Notes under the pieces: model-generated
What the model was told of the DNA's origin: nothing
What the model saw: only the letters and a program-made list of their open reading frames with translations
The model's database searches: none
DNA from: Parasulfitobacter algicola
GTDB taxonomy: Bacteria; Pseudomonadota; Alphaproteobacteria; Rhodobacterales; Rhodobacteraceae
Direction: 5' to 3'
Length of the DNA stretch: 64,000 nucleotides
NCBI RefSeq assembly: GCF_013315265.1
Contig: NZ_JABUFE010000007.1
Coordinates: 1 to 64,000 of the forward strand
Shown here: piece by piece, positions 26,406 through 34,924 of the stretch
Numbering within the stretch: position 1 is the first letter of the stretch
Layout of the letters: every line of letters starts with the position of its first letter
Made by a program: the position numbers and the translations under genes

Positions 26406-26975
26406 TTGGCATCAGTTTTTGCCAACAAGATTTCTATGCCAGTCGGCGTTGTCGTCAGGAAGTCACCTGGTGTGACCCGTTGGGCAAAATGGTCTTGGAA
26501 AGCAGTTGCCATTTTACCCGGTGCCGGACCTGCCGATTGGGCCGTTCTGCGATCAGAAGGTGACAATGTCGAATACCACGCCGCGACTGTGCCGTTGGAA
26601 TTATGGTCCACAGATACCGAAGCTTATCTGACCGCTATATCGGATCAAATCCCTTGTGTTTATGTTGTGATGCGTCCCACGGATGGGACTGACATTCCCT
26701 ATGATGTCCTGCTGATCACCGCATCACCTTACGAGGCACAGGATTATGCAGACAGCGCAGAAGAACTGGTCGAAAAAATTCCAATGACCGAAGGGCTGGT
26801 GGCTTGGGTTCGGGATTTCGCAAATGCGCATCATGTGGATGAAGAATTCATCAAACGCCGTCGCGATAAAAAGCGCATTGATCAGAAAGAAGATGGGCGC
26901 GGTGACGCGCGCATCTCGCAAGCCACGGATGTCTATCGCGCGCCACGTCGCAAACAAACGGGGGCGATCCATTGA
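26406..26975 (+). CDS. DUF3305 domain protein, formate dehydrogenase accessory
   Basis: A 189-residue protein. The TTG start at 26406 has GGGAGG six bases upstream; the ATG 30 bases further in (MPVGVVVRKSPGV) is an alternative. DUF3305 features are PVGVVVRKSPGVTRWAKWSW, VEYHAATVPLELW and the VYVVMRP strand. The C-terminus is basic and disordered (RRRDKKRIDQKEDGRG). The family is found only next to formate dehydrogenase genes, usually with DUF3306. The next gene starts at a TTG overlapping this stop (TTGA), so translation is coupled. Confidence 0.88.
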   Translation: MASVFANKISMPVGVVVRKSPGVTRWAKWSWKAVAILPGAGPADWAVLRSEGDNVEYHAATVPLELWSTDTEAYLTAISDQIPCVYVVMRPTDGTDIPYDVLLITASPYEAQDYADSAEELVEKIPMTEGLVAWVRDFANAHHVDEEFIKRRRDKKRIDQKEDGRGDARISQATDVYRAPRRKQTGAIH

Positions 26976-27559
26976 CCACATCAACTGATTTCTGGTCACG
27001 TCGCAAAGCCCGTGTCGAGGCTGAGGTTCTGAAAGACCAAAAGGCCGCCGAAGATCTGAAGGTGCTGAATGAACAGGCCCAATTGGCCGAAAGATCAGAT
27101 GATGAGGTTTTGGCAGAGCTCAATTTACCTGATCCTGACACATTGAAACCCGGCGATGATTTTTCGGCCTTTATGAAACAGGCCATTCCAGAACGCATTC
27201 GCCGCCGCGCTTTGCGCAAGCTGTGGGTGTCAAATCCGGTTTTGGCGAATGTCGATAATCTGGTCGACTATGGCGAAGATTTCACAGATTCAGCGATGGC
27301 CGTCGAAAATATCCAGACGGCTTATCAGGTCGGCAAGGGGATGTTGTCACATCTTCTGAAACTGGAGCAAGAGGCGCAGGCCGCCGAAGTGGAACCGGAT
27401 GAAGTCGCTGACGCTGCGGAAGCTATTGCCGAAACGCCACAGAATTGCAACCATGACGTGCAGCCTCTGGAAACTGAAGACGAAAACACTGAAACTGAAG
27501 AAAATGAAACCCCCGTAATTCGGCGGAAGATGCGATTTGAATTCGCACAAGAGACGTAG
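26972..27559 (+). CDS. DUF3306 domain protein, formate dehydrogenase accessory
   Basis: A 195-residue protein starting with TTG that overlaps the previous stop. The DUF3306 signature FWSRRKARVEAE is at the start, and the core PERIRRRALRKLWVSNPVLAN and LVDYGEDFTD is at about residues 69-105. The C-terminal third is very acidic (TEDENTETEENE) and probably disordered, ending in basic RRKMRFEF. The pair DUF3305-DUF3306 accompanies FDH operons; no biochemical role can be read from the sequence. It lies 33 bases before the TorD-like chaperone gene. Confidence 0.88.
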   Translation: MTTSTDFWSRRKARVEAEVLKDQKAAEDLKVLNEQAQLAERSDDEVLAELNLPDPDTLKPGDDFSAFMKQAIPERIRRRALRKLWVSNPVLANVDNLVDYGEDFTDSAMAVENIQTAYQVGKGMLSHLLKLEQEAQAAEVEPDEVADAAEAIAETPQNCNHDVQPLETEDENTETEENETPVIRRKMRFEFAQET

Positions 27560-27592
27560 CCAACAGACTCCTCGCAAGAGGTTGGAAGGAAA

Positions 27593-28204
27593 ATGATGAC
27601 TATGACGGCTGACCTGCCCGGGATCGCAGAAGAAGATCGCTTGCGCGCTGATCTTTACGATTTCCTTGGCCTATTGTTGGCCAACCCGCCCAAGGCCGAT
27701 CTTTTGCGGCAAGCGGCCGCTTTGAAGGGCAACGACACAGATCTTGGTCAAGCTATTCAGGCGCTTGCCCGCGTGGCAAAAGTCACCACAGAGAAAGGCG
27801 TTGAACGTGAATTCAACGCCTTGTTCATCGGATTGGGCCGTGGCGAACTGCTACCCTATGCCAGCTATTATCTGACGGGCTTTCTGAATGAAAAACCACT
27901 GGCCCATTTGCGCACTGACATGTCGACCCAGCGGATCACGCGTGCGCCCAACGTGTTTGAGCCCGAAGATAACATCGCATCTTTGATGGAAATGATGGCC
28001 GGCATGATCACCGGTCGTTTTGGCGCTGCTGCCAGCCTTGATGCCCAGAAAACGTTTTTTAACAAACATATCGGCCCTTGGGCTGGTCACTTTTATTCAG
28101 ATTTGGAAGCTGCGAAAAATTCGGTACTTTATGCATCCGTCGGCGTTGTCGGCCGGACGTTCATGGATATCGAACGCGAGGCTTTCCGAATGACCGCAGG
28201 TTAG
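27593..28204 (+). CDS. TorD/DmsD family molybdoenzyme chaperone
   Basis: A 203-residue all-helical protein of the TorD family: LRADLYDFLGLLLANPP at the start, EREFNALFIGLGRGELLPY with the Y-x-x-x-Y segment, then LRTDM and NVFEPEDNIASLMEMMAGM, corresponding to the family's E-P-x-D-H signature with Asn for His. These cytoplasmic chaperones bind the Tat signal and assist cofactor insertion. The gene lies just before the Tat small protein and fdhA, so its client is probably FdhA. GGAAGGAAA precedes the ATG. Confidence 0.92.
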   Translation: MMTMTADLPGIAEEDRLRADLYDFLGLLLANPPKADLLRQAAALKGNDTDLGQAIQALARVAKVTTEKGVEREFNALFIGLGRGELLPYASYYLTGFLNEKPLAHLRTDMSTQRITRAPNVFEPEDNIASLMEMMAGMITGRFGAAASLDAQKTFFNKHIGPWAGHFYSDLEAAKNSVLYASVGVVGRTFMDIEREAFRMTAG

Positions 28205-28258
28205 GCCTGCATCCACCGGTCGCATCCGTGGCCACGAAGAAGAAAGGGAGAGGTTCCC

Positions 28259-28450
28259 ATGAGCAAATCAGAAAATGAGGGCAAAAGCCGTCGTGACTTT
28301 CTAAAGCTTGCTTCCACCGCAGCCCCAGCAGCCGTTGCAGCCGCAGCGCTGACCGGCGCACCGGCACAAGCGGCTGAAACTGTGACGGACGAAACGCTTA
28401 TGCAAGACACCGCGCACACTCGCGCATACTTTGACAGCGCCCGGTTCTGA
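28259..28450 (+). CDS. formate dehydrogenase region Tat-signal small protein
   Basis: A 63-residue protein with a complete twin-arginine signal: SRRDFLKLASTAAPAAV followed by an Ala-rich h-region and APAQAAE cleavage site near residue 39. After cleavage only about 24 residues would remain (TVTDETLMQDTAHTRAYFDS). It matches the family known as formate dehydrogenase region TAT target (TIGR02811), always encoded just before fdhA. AAGGGAGAGG precedes the start. Its job is not established; it may chaperone export of FdhAB or be a small subunit. Confidence 0.9.
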   Translation: MSKSENEGKSRRDFLKLASTAAPAAVAAAALTGAPAQAAETVTDETLMQDTAHTRAYFDSARF

Positions 28451-28564
28451 TCCGGTCACTGACACACTGACGACCCCGACCAATGGTTGCGTAACGCCCG
28501 ACGGTCGGTTCAACGAAACCCCGCAAGCCCCTGAATAACAGGGAGCCAGCAAGGGAGAGAGAAC

Positions 28565-31558
28565 ATGCTAAGGAAAAAGACCAACGGGGTTGCGCGACGC
28601 CCCCAGCGGACAAGTATCCTGTCTTCAGCTGCTGAAAAATCAGTAGATCGCCGTGCATTTTTGCGCGGATCTGGCTTGGCCATCGGTGGTCTGGCTGCAA
28701 TCAGCGCAGTGGGTGGCACCGTCACCCAGGCCTCAGCCGCATCGGCTGTCAAAGGCGCTGTCGAGACAGTTAAATCCGTTTGTACCCACTGTTCCGTAGG
28801 CTGTACCGTTATTGCCGAAGTGCAAAATGGTATCTGGACGGGTCAGGAACCCGGCTGGGACAGCCCGTTCAATCTGGGTGCGCATTGTGCCAAAGGGGCT
28901 GCTGTCCGCGAACATGCCCACGGCGAACGCCGCCTGAAGCACCCGATGAAAAAAGTGAACGGCGAATGGGTCAAGATCAGCTGGGATCAGGCGATTGACG
29001 AAATCGGCGACCAGATGATGACAATCCGCGAAGAAAGCGGACCTGACAGCGTTTACTGGCTGGGATCGGCCAAGCACAACAACGAACAGGCGTATCTGTT
29101 CCGCAAGTTTGCCGCCTATTGGGGCACGAACAACGTCGATCACCAGGCCCGGATCTGCCATTCGACCACCGTTGCAGGTGTTGCGAACACATGGGGCTAT
29201 GGCGCCATGACCAACAGTTATAACGATATTCATAACTCCAAGGCGATCTTTATCATCGGTGGTAACCCCGCCGAGGCGCATCCTGTTTCCCTTTTGCACG
29301 TGCTAAAGGCGAAAGAGGAAAACAACGCGCCCCTGATCGTTTGTGATCCACGTTTCACGCGGACGGCCGCGCATGCAGATGAATATGTCCGCTTCCGCCC
29401 CGGTTCTGACGTGGCTTTGGTTTGGGGTATTCTGTGGCATATCTTTGAAAATGACTGGGAAGACAAAGAATTCATTCGCACCCGCGTTTGGGGGATGGAC
29501 CAGATCAAAGAAGAAGTTGCCAAATGGAACCCAGAAGAGGTTGAACGCGTCACAGGTGCCCCTGGTGCCCAGATAAAGCGTGTGGCTCGCACATTGGCCA
29601 ACAACCGCCCCGGTACCGTTATTTGGTGCATGGGTGGCACGCAGCACACCAACGGGAACAACAACACCCGCGCTTACTGCATCTTGCAACTGGCTTTGGG
29701 CAACATGGGCGTTGCCGGTGGTGGCACAAACATCTTCCGTGGCCACGACAACGTGCAAGGCGCAACCGATCTTGGCGTTCTGTCGCACACTTTGCCCGGG
29801 TATTACGGTCTGTCCGCAGGGGCATGGTCGCATTGGTCACGTGTCTGGGGCGAAGATCTGGATTGGCTGAAAGGTCAGTTTGAAACGGTCAAAGCCGCTG
29901 ATGGCAAAGACAAGAACCTGATGAATTCAACCGGTATTCCTGTATCGCGTTGGATCGACGGGGTTCTTGAAGACAAAGACAACATTGATCAGCCCGACAA
30001 CGTGCGTGCGATGGTTCTTTGGGGTCATGCCCCCAATTCGCAAACGCGAATGAAGGAAATGAAAACGGCGATGGAAAAAGTCGACACGCTTGTCGTGATT
30101 GACCCCTTCCCAACCGTTTCAGCTGTTCTGCATGACCGCACCGATGGCGTTTACCTGCTGCCAGCCTGTACCCAGTTTGAAACACGCGGGTCTGTTACGG
30201 CGTCGAACCGGTCTATCCAATGGCGCGATAAGATCATGGAGCCGCTGTTTGAATCCAAGCCTGATGAAGTGATCATTGCAAAGTTCGCCAATAAGTTCGG
30301 TTTTGCTGATCGTCTGTTCCGCAACATCGAAATGGACGATCCTGAAACGCCGAATGTCGAAAGCATCACACGCGAATTCAATAGCGGTATGTGGACAGTT
30401 GGCTATACGGGTCAAAGTCCTGAGCGGCTGAAATTGCATATGGCCAATCAGCACACGTTCGACAAAACCACGCTGCGCGCGAATGGTGGTCCGGCTGACG
30501 GGGATCACTATGGTCTGCCATGGCCATGCTGGGGCACGCCCGAGATGAACCACCCAGGTACGCCAAACCTGTATGACATGTCACAACCGGTGTCCGAAGG
30601 TGGTCTGACATTCCGCGCGCGTTTCGGTGTGGAACGCGATGGTGAAAATCTGCTGGCCGAAGGGGTCTATAGCGCGAATTCCGAAATTCAGGACGGATAT
30701 CCGGAATTCACCTATCAGATGCTCAAGGATCTGGGTTGGGACAAAGACCTGACCGAGGCAGAGCGTCGTTCAATCGCTTATGTCGCTGGTGTCGAAGGAT
30801 TTACAGGTGTTGTCGGCGAAAGCGATGATGGTGAAGAGGTTGGCGAAAGCTCAATGTCGCCGTTCCCGTCTGATTATGATGATCGGGTGGCATCCGTGAA
30901 CTGGAAAACCGACCTGTCGGGCGGTATTCAGCGGGTGGCGATCAAGCACGAATGTGCACCGTTCGGAAATGCGAAAGCCCGTACTGTTGTGTGGACATTC
31001 CCTGATCCGATCCCGGTTCACCGCGAACCCCTTTATACCAATCGTCGCGATCTGGTGGCGGATTATCCAACCTATGAAGACCGCAAGTTCTATCGTTTGC
31101 CTACAATGTATGCATCGATCCAGAAACAGGACTTCAGCCAGGATTATCCGATCATCCTGACCTCGGGCCGTTTGGTCGAATACGAGGGCGGCGGTGATGA
31201 AACCCGGTCGAACCCATGGTTGGCCGAACTTCAGCAAGACATGTTCGTCGAAATCAATCCACGTGATGCGAACGATCTGGGTATCCGGGATGGCGCACAG
31301 GTTTGGGTCGAAGGTCCGGAAAAAGGCAAGGTCAAAGTGATGGCCATGGTCACCGAACGGGTGGGGGCTGGCGTTGCCTTTATGCCCTTCCACTTCGGCG
31401 GTCATTTCGAAGGTGTGGACCAGCGCGATAAGTACCCTGACGGGGCTGATCCGTATGTGTTGGGCGAAAGTACCAACACGGCCCAGACCTATGGCTACGA
31501 TTCAGTGACACAGATGCAAGAGACAAAAGCGACTCTTTGCAAAATCACTGCAGCATAA
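28565..31558 (+). CDS. fdhA: formate dehydrogenase alpha subunit, bis-MGD (W/Mo) catalytic chain
   Basis: A 997-residue periplasmic catalytic subunit. A Tat signal lies at 29-33 (RRAFL). One 4Fe-4S cluster is held by Cys73, Cys76, Cys80 and Cys108, followed by Lys110. The metal ligand is Cys198 in ARICHS, where some formate dehydrogenases have selenocysteine. The His after it is part of the conserved active site. The C-terminal MGD-binding domain starts at about 860 (YPIILTSGRLVEYEGGG). It oxidises formate to CO2. Gene order and length match the FDH3 type, partnered by fdhB and fdhC. The tungstate transporter at the end of the locus suggests W as the metal (inference). Confidence 0.96.
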   Translation: MLRKKTNGVARRPQRTSILSSAAEKSVDRRAFLRGSGLAIGGLAAISAVGGTVTQASAASAVKGAVETVKSVCTHCSVGCTVIAEVQNGIWTGQEPGWDSPFNLGAHCAKGAAVREHAHGERRLKHPMKKVNGEWVKISWDQAIDEIGDQMMTIREESGPDSVYWLGSAKHNNEQAYLFRKFAAYWGTNNVDHQARICHSTTVAGVANTWGYGAMTNSYNDIHNSKAIFIIGGNPAEAHPVSLLHVLKAKEENNAPLIVCDPRFTRTAAHADEYVRFRPGSDVALVWGILWHIFENDWEDKEFIRTRVWGMDQIKEEVAKWNPEEVERVTGAPGAQIKRVARTLANNRPGTVIWCMGGTQHTNGNNNTRAYCILQLALGNMGVAGGGTNIFRGHDNVQGATDLGVLSHTLPGYYGLSAGAWSHWSRVWGEDLDWLKGQFETVKAADGKDKNLMNSTGIPVSRWIDGVLEDKDNIDQPDNVRAMVLWGHAPNSQTRMKEMKTAMEKVDTLVVIDPFPTVSAVLHDRTDGVYLLPACTQFETRGSVTASNRSIQWRDKIMEPLFESKPDEVIIAKFANKFGFADRLFRNIEMDDPETPNVESITREFNSGMWTVGYTGQSPERLKLHMANQHTFDKTTLRANGGPADGDHYGLPWPCWGTPEMNHPGTPNLYDMSQPVSEGGLTFRARFGVERDGENLLAEGVYSANSEIQDGYPEFTYQMLKDLGWDKDLTEAERRSIAYVAGVEGFTGVVGESDDGEEVGESSMSPFPSDYDDRVASVNWKTDLSGGIQRVAIKHECAPFGNAKARTVVWTFPDPIPVHREPLYTNRRDLVADYPTYEDRKFYRLPTMYASIQKQDFSQDYPIILTSGRLVEYEGGGDETRSNPWLAELQQDMFVEINPRDANDLGIRDGAQVWVEGPEKGKVKVMAMVTERVGAGVAFMPFHFGGHFEGVDQRDKYPDGADPYVLGESTNTAQTYGYDSVTQMQETKATLCKITAA

Positions 31559-31570
31559 GGAGCAATAAGA

Positions 31571-32164
31571 ATGGCAAGAGCTAAGTTTCTCTGCGACGCC
31601 GAACGCTGCATTGAATGCAACGCCTGCGTCACGGCGTGTAAGAACGAACATGAGGTACCGTGGGGCATCAACCGCCGCCGGGTGGTGACCATCAATGATG
31701 GGAAACCCGGCGAACGGTCGATCTCGGTCGCCTGTATGCACTGTTCTGACGCGCCCTGTATGGCAGTCTGCCCTGTGGACTGTTTTTATCAGAACGAAGA
31801 AGGTGTGGTCCTGCACTCAAAGGATCTGTGCATCGGCTGTGGCTACTGTTTCTATGCGTGCCCCTTCGGCGCGCCGCAGTATCCACAGGCGGGCAACTTC
31901 GGATCGCGCGGTAAGATGGACAAATGTACCTTCTGCGCCGGTGGCCCCGAAGAAACCCACTCGACAGCTGAATTCCAGAAATACGGACGCAACCGGATCG
32001 CCGAAGGCAAACTGCCCATCTGCGCCGAAATGTGTTCGACCAAGGCGCTGCTGGCCGGTGATGGCGACGTTGTATCCGCAATCTATCGCGAACGCGTTGT
32101 TGCCCGCGGCTTTGGTTCAGGTGCCTGGGGCTGGGGAACGGCCTACGATCAAAAAGGCGGCTAA
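31571..32164 (+). CDS. fdhB: formate dehydrogenase iron-sulfur beta subunit (FDH3 type)
   Basis: A 197-residue ferredoxin-like subunit with the DmsB/FdnH arrangement of cysteine clusters: CDAERCIECNACVTACKNE, CMHCSDAPCMAVCP, CIGCGYCFYACPFG and later CTFC...CAEMC. This gives four 4Fe-4S clusters. It has no signal of its own and would be exported with FdhA through Tat. It passes electrons from FdhA to the membrane cytochrome FdhC. It starts 12 bases after fdhA with AAGGAGCAATAAG in front, and ends before a strong intra-operon hairpin. Confidence 0.96.
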   Translation: MARAKFLCDAERCIECNACVTACKNEHEVPWGINRRRVVTINDGKPGERSISVACMHCSDAPCMAVCPVDCFYQNEEGVVLHSKDLCIGCGYCFYACPFGAPQYPQAGNFGSRGKMDKCTFCAGGPEETHSTAEFQKYGRNRIAEGKLPICAEMCSTKALLAGDGDVVSAIYRERVVARGFGSGAWGWGTAYDQKGG

Positions 32165-32186
32165 ACGCTTTTTTCTGCACGATACC

Positions 32187-32212
32187 AAGGACGGCCTGCA
32201 AGGGCCGTCCTT
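32187..32212 (+). other. intra-operon RNA hairpin between fdhB and fdhC
   Basis: Bases 32187-32196 (aaggacggcc) pair perfectly with 32203-32212 (ggccgtcctt) over a 6-base loop. No T-run follows, so it is not a standard terminator. It may protect the 3' end of fdhAB mRNA or reduce reading into fdhC. It lies in the only sizeable gap (77 bases) between the structural genes. Confidence 0.65.
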
Positions 32213-32241
32213 GTGACCCATTACATAAACAAGGACCATCT

Positions 32242-33456
32242 TTGATGTTTCGCGCTCTTATCGCCTTGTTGCTAACGATTACCTTTGTGTCCACAGCACC
32301 CGCACAAGAGACCGAGGCCCCTGCCCCGGTTGACAGATCTGTCACTGGCGGTGCCCCGACTTTGGAAGATATCCTGGCCCGTCAACGCGGTGAGACCGTC
32401 GATGACAGCTATCGCCGCAACCTGACAGGCGACACTGACAGCGCGGCTGGTATGGCCAATCAACTTGGCACCCTGGGCGGTGCATCTGACAGCGAAGTGT
32501 ACCGTGCCCTGCGGTTTGGCACCGCTGACGTCACAGTGTCATCACGCGGGCCTGCAGCCGAAGTTCTGATACAGGATGGTGGCATGCGCTGGCTTTTGTT
32601 CCGCGAAGGACCGCTGCTGACGTACGGTGGTTATCTATTGCTGGCGACGCTGATCTTGCTGACGATTTTCTATGTTTTACGCGGCCGCATTCGTATTGAC
32701 GGCCCCAAAACCGGCCGCACAATCACGCGGTTCAAGGCGGTTGAGCGGTTTGGCCACTGGCTGCTGGCCGGGTCATTCATTCTGCTTGGCATTACAGGGC
32801 TTGTGTCGCTGTTCGGTCGCGTCGCGATCATTCCGCTTCTTGGGCACGAAGCCTTTGCCACATTCGCAATGGCCAGCAAATGGATACACAATAATGTCGC
32901 GTGGGCCTTTATGCTGGGTCTGGTGATGGTGTTTGTGATGTGGGTGTTGGACAACATTCCCAATAAGACAGATCTGAAATGGCTGGCCGTTGGCGGTGGT
33001 CTGTTCAGCAAAGATGTCCACCCCCCTGCGAAAAAATTCAACGCGGGTCAAAAGATGATCTTTTGGTCGGTCGTAGTGCTTGGTGTGTCGATTTCACTGT
33101 CTGGCCTGTCATTGTTGTTCCCGTTTGAAATGCCGATGTTTGCCAAAACATTCGCAATCCTGAATGACACAGGCCTGCCGCAGCTTTTGGGCTTTGGTAC
33201 CCTGCCCGAAGTCATGGCCCCGCATGAAGAAATGCAATACGCCCAAGCGTGGCATTCGATCGTGGCTTTTATCTTCATGGCGATCATCTTTGCGCATATC
33301 TATATAGGCTCGGTTGGAATGGAAGGCGCGTTTGACGCCATGGGTTCGGGCGAGGTCGAAGAACAATGGGCCAAAGAACACCACGGTCTGTGGGTCGAAG
33401 AGGTCAAAGCGAAAGAGCAGGAAAAAATCTCTGGCAGCGCCACGCCTGCGGAATAA
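32242..33456 (+). CDS. fdhC: formate dehydrogenase gamma subunit, cytochrome b556
   Basis: A 404-residue membrane protein. It begins with a signal peptide (LIALLLTITFVSTAPAQ), then a long periplasmic segment (about residues 20-125) typical of FDH3 gamma chains, one hydrophobic helix near 130-150, and the four-helix cytochrome b core with heme-ligand His residues in VERFGHWLLAG, SKWIHNN and QAWHSIVAFIFMAIIFAHIY. The C-terminus is charged and cytoplasmic. It anchors FdhAB and passes electrons to quinone. The WD40-cytochrome gene starts one base after its stop. Confidence 0.94.
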   Translation: MMFRALIALLLTITFVSTAPAQETEAPAPVDRSVTGGAPTLEDILARQRGETVDDSYRRNLTGDTDSAAGMANQLGTLGGASDSEVYRALRFGTADVTVSSRGPAAEVLIQDGGMRWLLFREGPLLTYGGYLLLATLILLTIFYVLRGRIRIDGPKTGRTITRFKAVERFGHWLLAGSFILLGITGLVSLFGRVAIIPLLGHEAFATFAMASKWIHNNVAWAFMLGLVMVFVMWVLDNIPNKTDLKWLAVGGGLFSKDVHPPAKKFNAGQKMIFWSVVVLGVSISLSGLSLLFPFEMPMFAKTFAILNDTGLPQLLGFGTLPEVMAPHEEMQYAQAWHSIVAFIFMAIIFAHIYIGSVGMEGAFDAMGSGEVEEQWAKEHHGLWVEEVKAKEQEKISGSATPAE

Positions 33457-33457
33457 G

Positions 33458-34756
33458 ATGAGGACTATAGCAGCATTTTGCATCATCCTTTTGCCTTGCG
33501 CTGCGTTGGCACAAGATTTCTTTACGCTCAAAGGGCACGGCGGCCCCATCATGGATGTCGCTGTGTCACCGTCAGGGCAGATACTGACAGGCAGTTTCGA
33601 TAATTCAATCGCATTATGGGATGGGTCAACGCCGCAGTGGCTGGAAGCCCACGACGCGGCAGTGACGACGATATTGCCGCTAAGTGATGATCTGGTGATA
33701 TCGGGCGGCGATGATTTTCAAGTCATCCTGTGGGTTCTGCAAGATCAAAACCATATGGTTTTGGGCCAGCATCAAGGCAAGGTTACGGCGTTGGCTGCGG
33801 CGCCGAACGGTTTGCAATTCGCATCAGCCAGTTGGGACGGCAGTATCGGATTGTGGTCTGCACAAGGCGATGTACGCCGATTGACAGGCCACACTGGCGG
33901 CGTCAATGATGTGGCGTTTTCAGCTGATGGGAAAAGTCTGTATTCCGCGTCATCCGATGGCACAATCCGACTTTGGGATCTGAAGAAAGAGAATGAAAAC
34001 CGCGTCATCCTGGACAATGGGTTCGGCATCAATACCTTGATCTTAAACCAAGCAAATGGCTGGCTTGCCTATGGTGCTGTTGATGGCGTCACACGCATTA
34101 TTAATCCTGAAACCGGCGCTGATATCGCGGATTTCACACTGGATCGCCGCCCCATTCTGGCCATGGCGCTTAGCCCCGATACGGCACATTTGGCCGTTGG
34201 TGATGGCGAAGGCTATATTATGGTCATAGACACGGCCGAATGGGCAATCGCCCGCGATTTCCGTGCCACACTGAAAGGACCGATCTGGGCGTTGGCCTTT
34301 TCCCAAAACGGTCAGAACATCCATGCGGGTGGCTTGGATGATACGCTGTATTCATGGCCCATCGCACAGATGGGTGATCTTGATCCAATACAAACAGCAG
34401 AACGCAGTTTTCAGCAGGATCCCGACACCATGGAGAACGGCGAACGTCAATTTGCCCGCAAGTGTTCGATCTGTCATACCCTGACGCCCGACAACGCCCG
34501 GCGCGCAGGACCAACCCTGTACGGTGTGTTCGGGCGCAAGGCAGGAACAGTACCAGATTACATCTATTCCAGCACGCTGACCAATTCTGACATCATCTGG
34601 GATGATGACACGATAGACGCGCTTTTTGATGAAGGGCCGGATCATTACATTCCGGGCTCGAAAATGCCGATGCAACGTATTACACAACAAAAAGATCGCG
34701 ACGACCTTGTGGCTTATCTGCGCCGCACGACCAATCCGGAGATAAATCAAGAATGA
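33458..34756 (+). CDS. periplasmic WD40-repeat protein fused to cytochrome c
   Basis: A 432-residue exported protein from ATG at 33458; an upstream in-frame start would lie inside fdhC. The signal peptide ends LPCAALAQD. Residues about 25-310 contain WD40 repeats, with recurring GHxxx...VAFSADGKSLYSASSDGTIRLWDL-type units (for example SSDGTIRLWDL and ASWDGSIGLWS). The C-terminal cytochrome c domain has the heme site CSICH at 336-340 and a probable axial Met in GSKMPM. It likely docks on the dehydrogenase or a partner and takes electrons from it. It is directly downstream of fdhC and overlaps a 44-aa gene by 4 bases. Confidence 0.88.
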   Translation: MRTIAAFCIILLPCAALAQDFFTLKGHGGPIMDVAVSPSGQILTGSFDNSIALWDGSTPQWLEAHDAAVTTILPLSDDLVISGGDDFQVILWVLQDQNHMVLGQHQGKVTALAAAPNGLQFASASWDGSIGLWSAQGDVRRLTGHTGGVNDVAFSADGKSLYSASSDGTIRLWDLKKENENRVILDNGFGINTLILNQANGWLAYGAVDGVTRIINPETGADIADFTLDRRPILAMALSPDTAHLAVGDGEGYIMVIDTAEWAIARDFRATLKGPIWALAFSQNGQNIHAGGLDDTLYSWPIAQMGDLDPIQTAERSFQQDPDTMENGERQFARKCSICHTLTPDNARRAGPTLYGVFGRKAGTVPDYIYSSTLTNSDIIWDDDTIDALFDEGPDHYIPGSKMPMQRITQQKDRDDLVAYLRRTTNPEINQE

Positions 34757-34887
34757 AAATAATGATGATCGCCTTTGCCGCCACAGCCCTCATTTCTGTC
34801 CTTGCGTGGGTCACTTTGGATTATGTCGACCTTGCCGGATTTTCTGCTGCAGAACAGGGCAGCGGCCCATCTGTGCGATTGGACTAA
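34753..34887 (+). CDS. 44-aa single-helix membrane peptide
   Basis: A short frame starting with ATG at 34753 that overlaps the preceding stop (ATGA), so it is translationally coupled to the WD40-cytochrome gene. The product begins MKIMMIAFAATALISVLAW, a membrane helix or signal, followed by about 25 residues with several acids (DYVDL, AAEQGSG) and ends RLD. It could be a small subunit of the formate dehydrogenase complex or anchor the cytochrome. No family is recognised. The coupling and hydrophobic start support it as real. Confidence 0.6.
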   Translation: MKIMMIAFAATALISVLAWVTLDYVDLAGFSAAEQGSGPSVRLD

Positions 34888-34924
34888 GAATAGACGCGCC
34901 TTTGCAACCGGGTTAGACAAAGGC

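Noticed and set aside
28565-31558. Selenocysteine in FdhA
   Set aside because: The metal-ligand position reads Cys198 (TGC) and no in-frame TGA occurs in the gene.
33314-33457. Upstream extension of the WD40-cytochrome protein
   Set aside because: The extension lies inside the end of fdhC and has no signal peptide; the ATG at 33458 gives a clear signal sequence.
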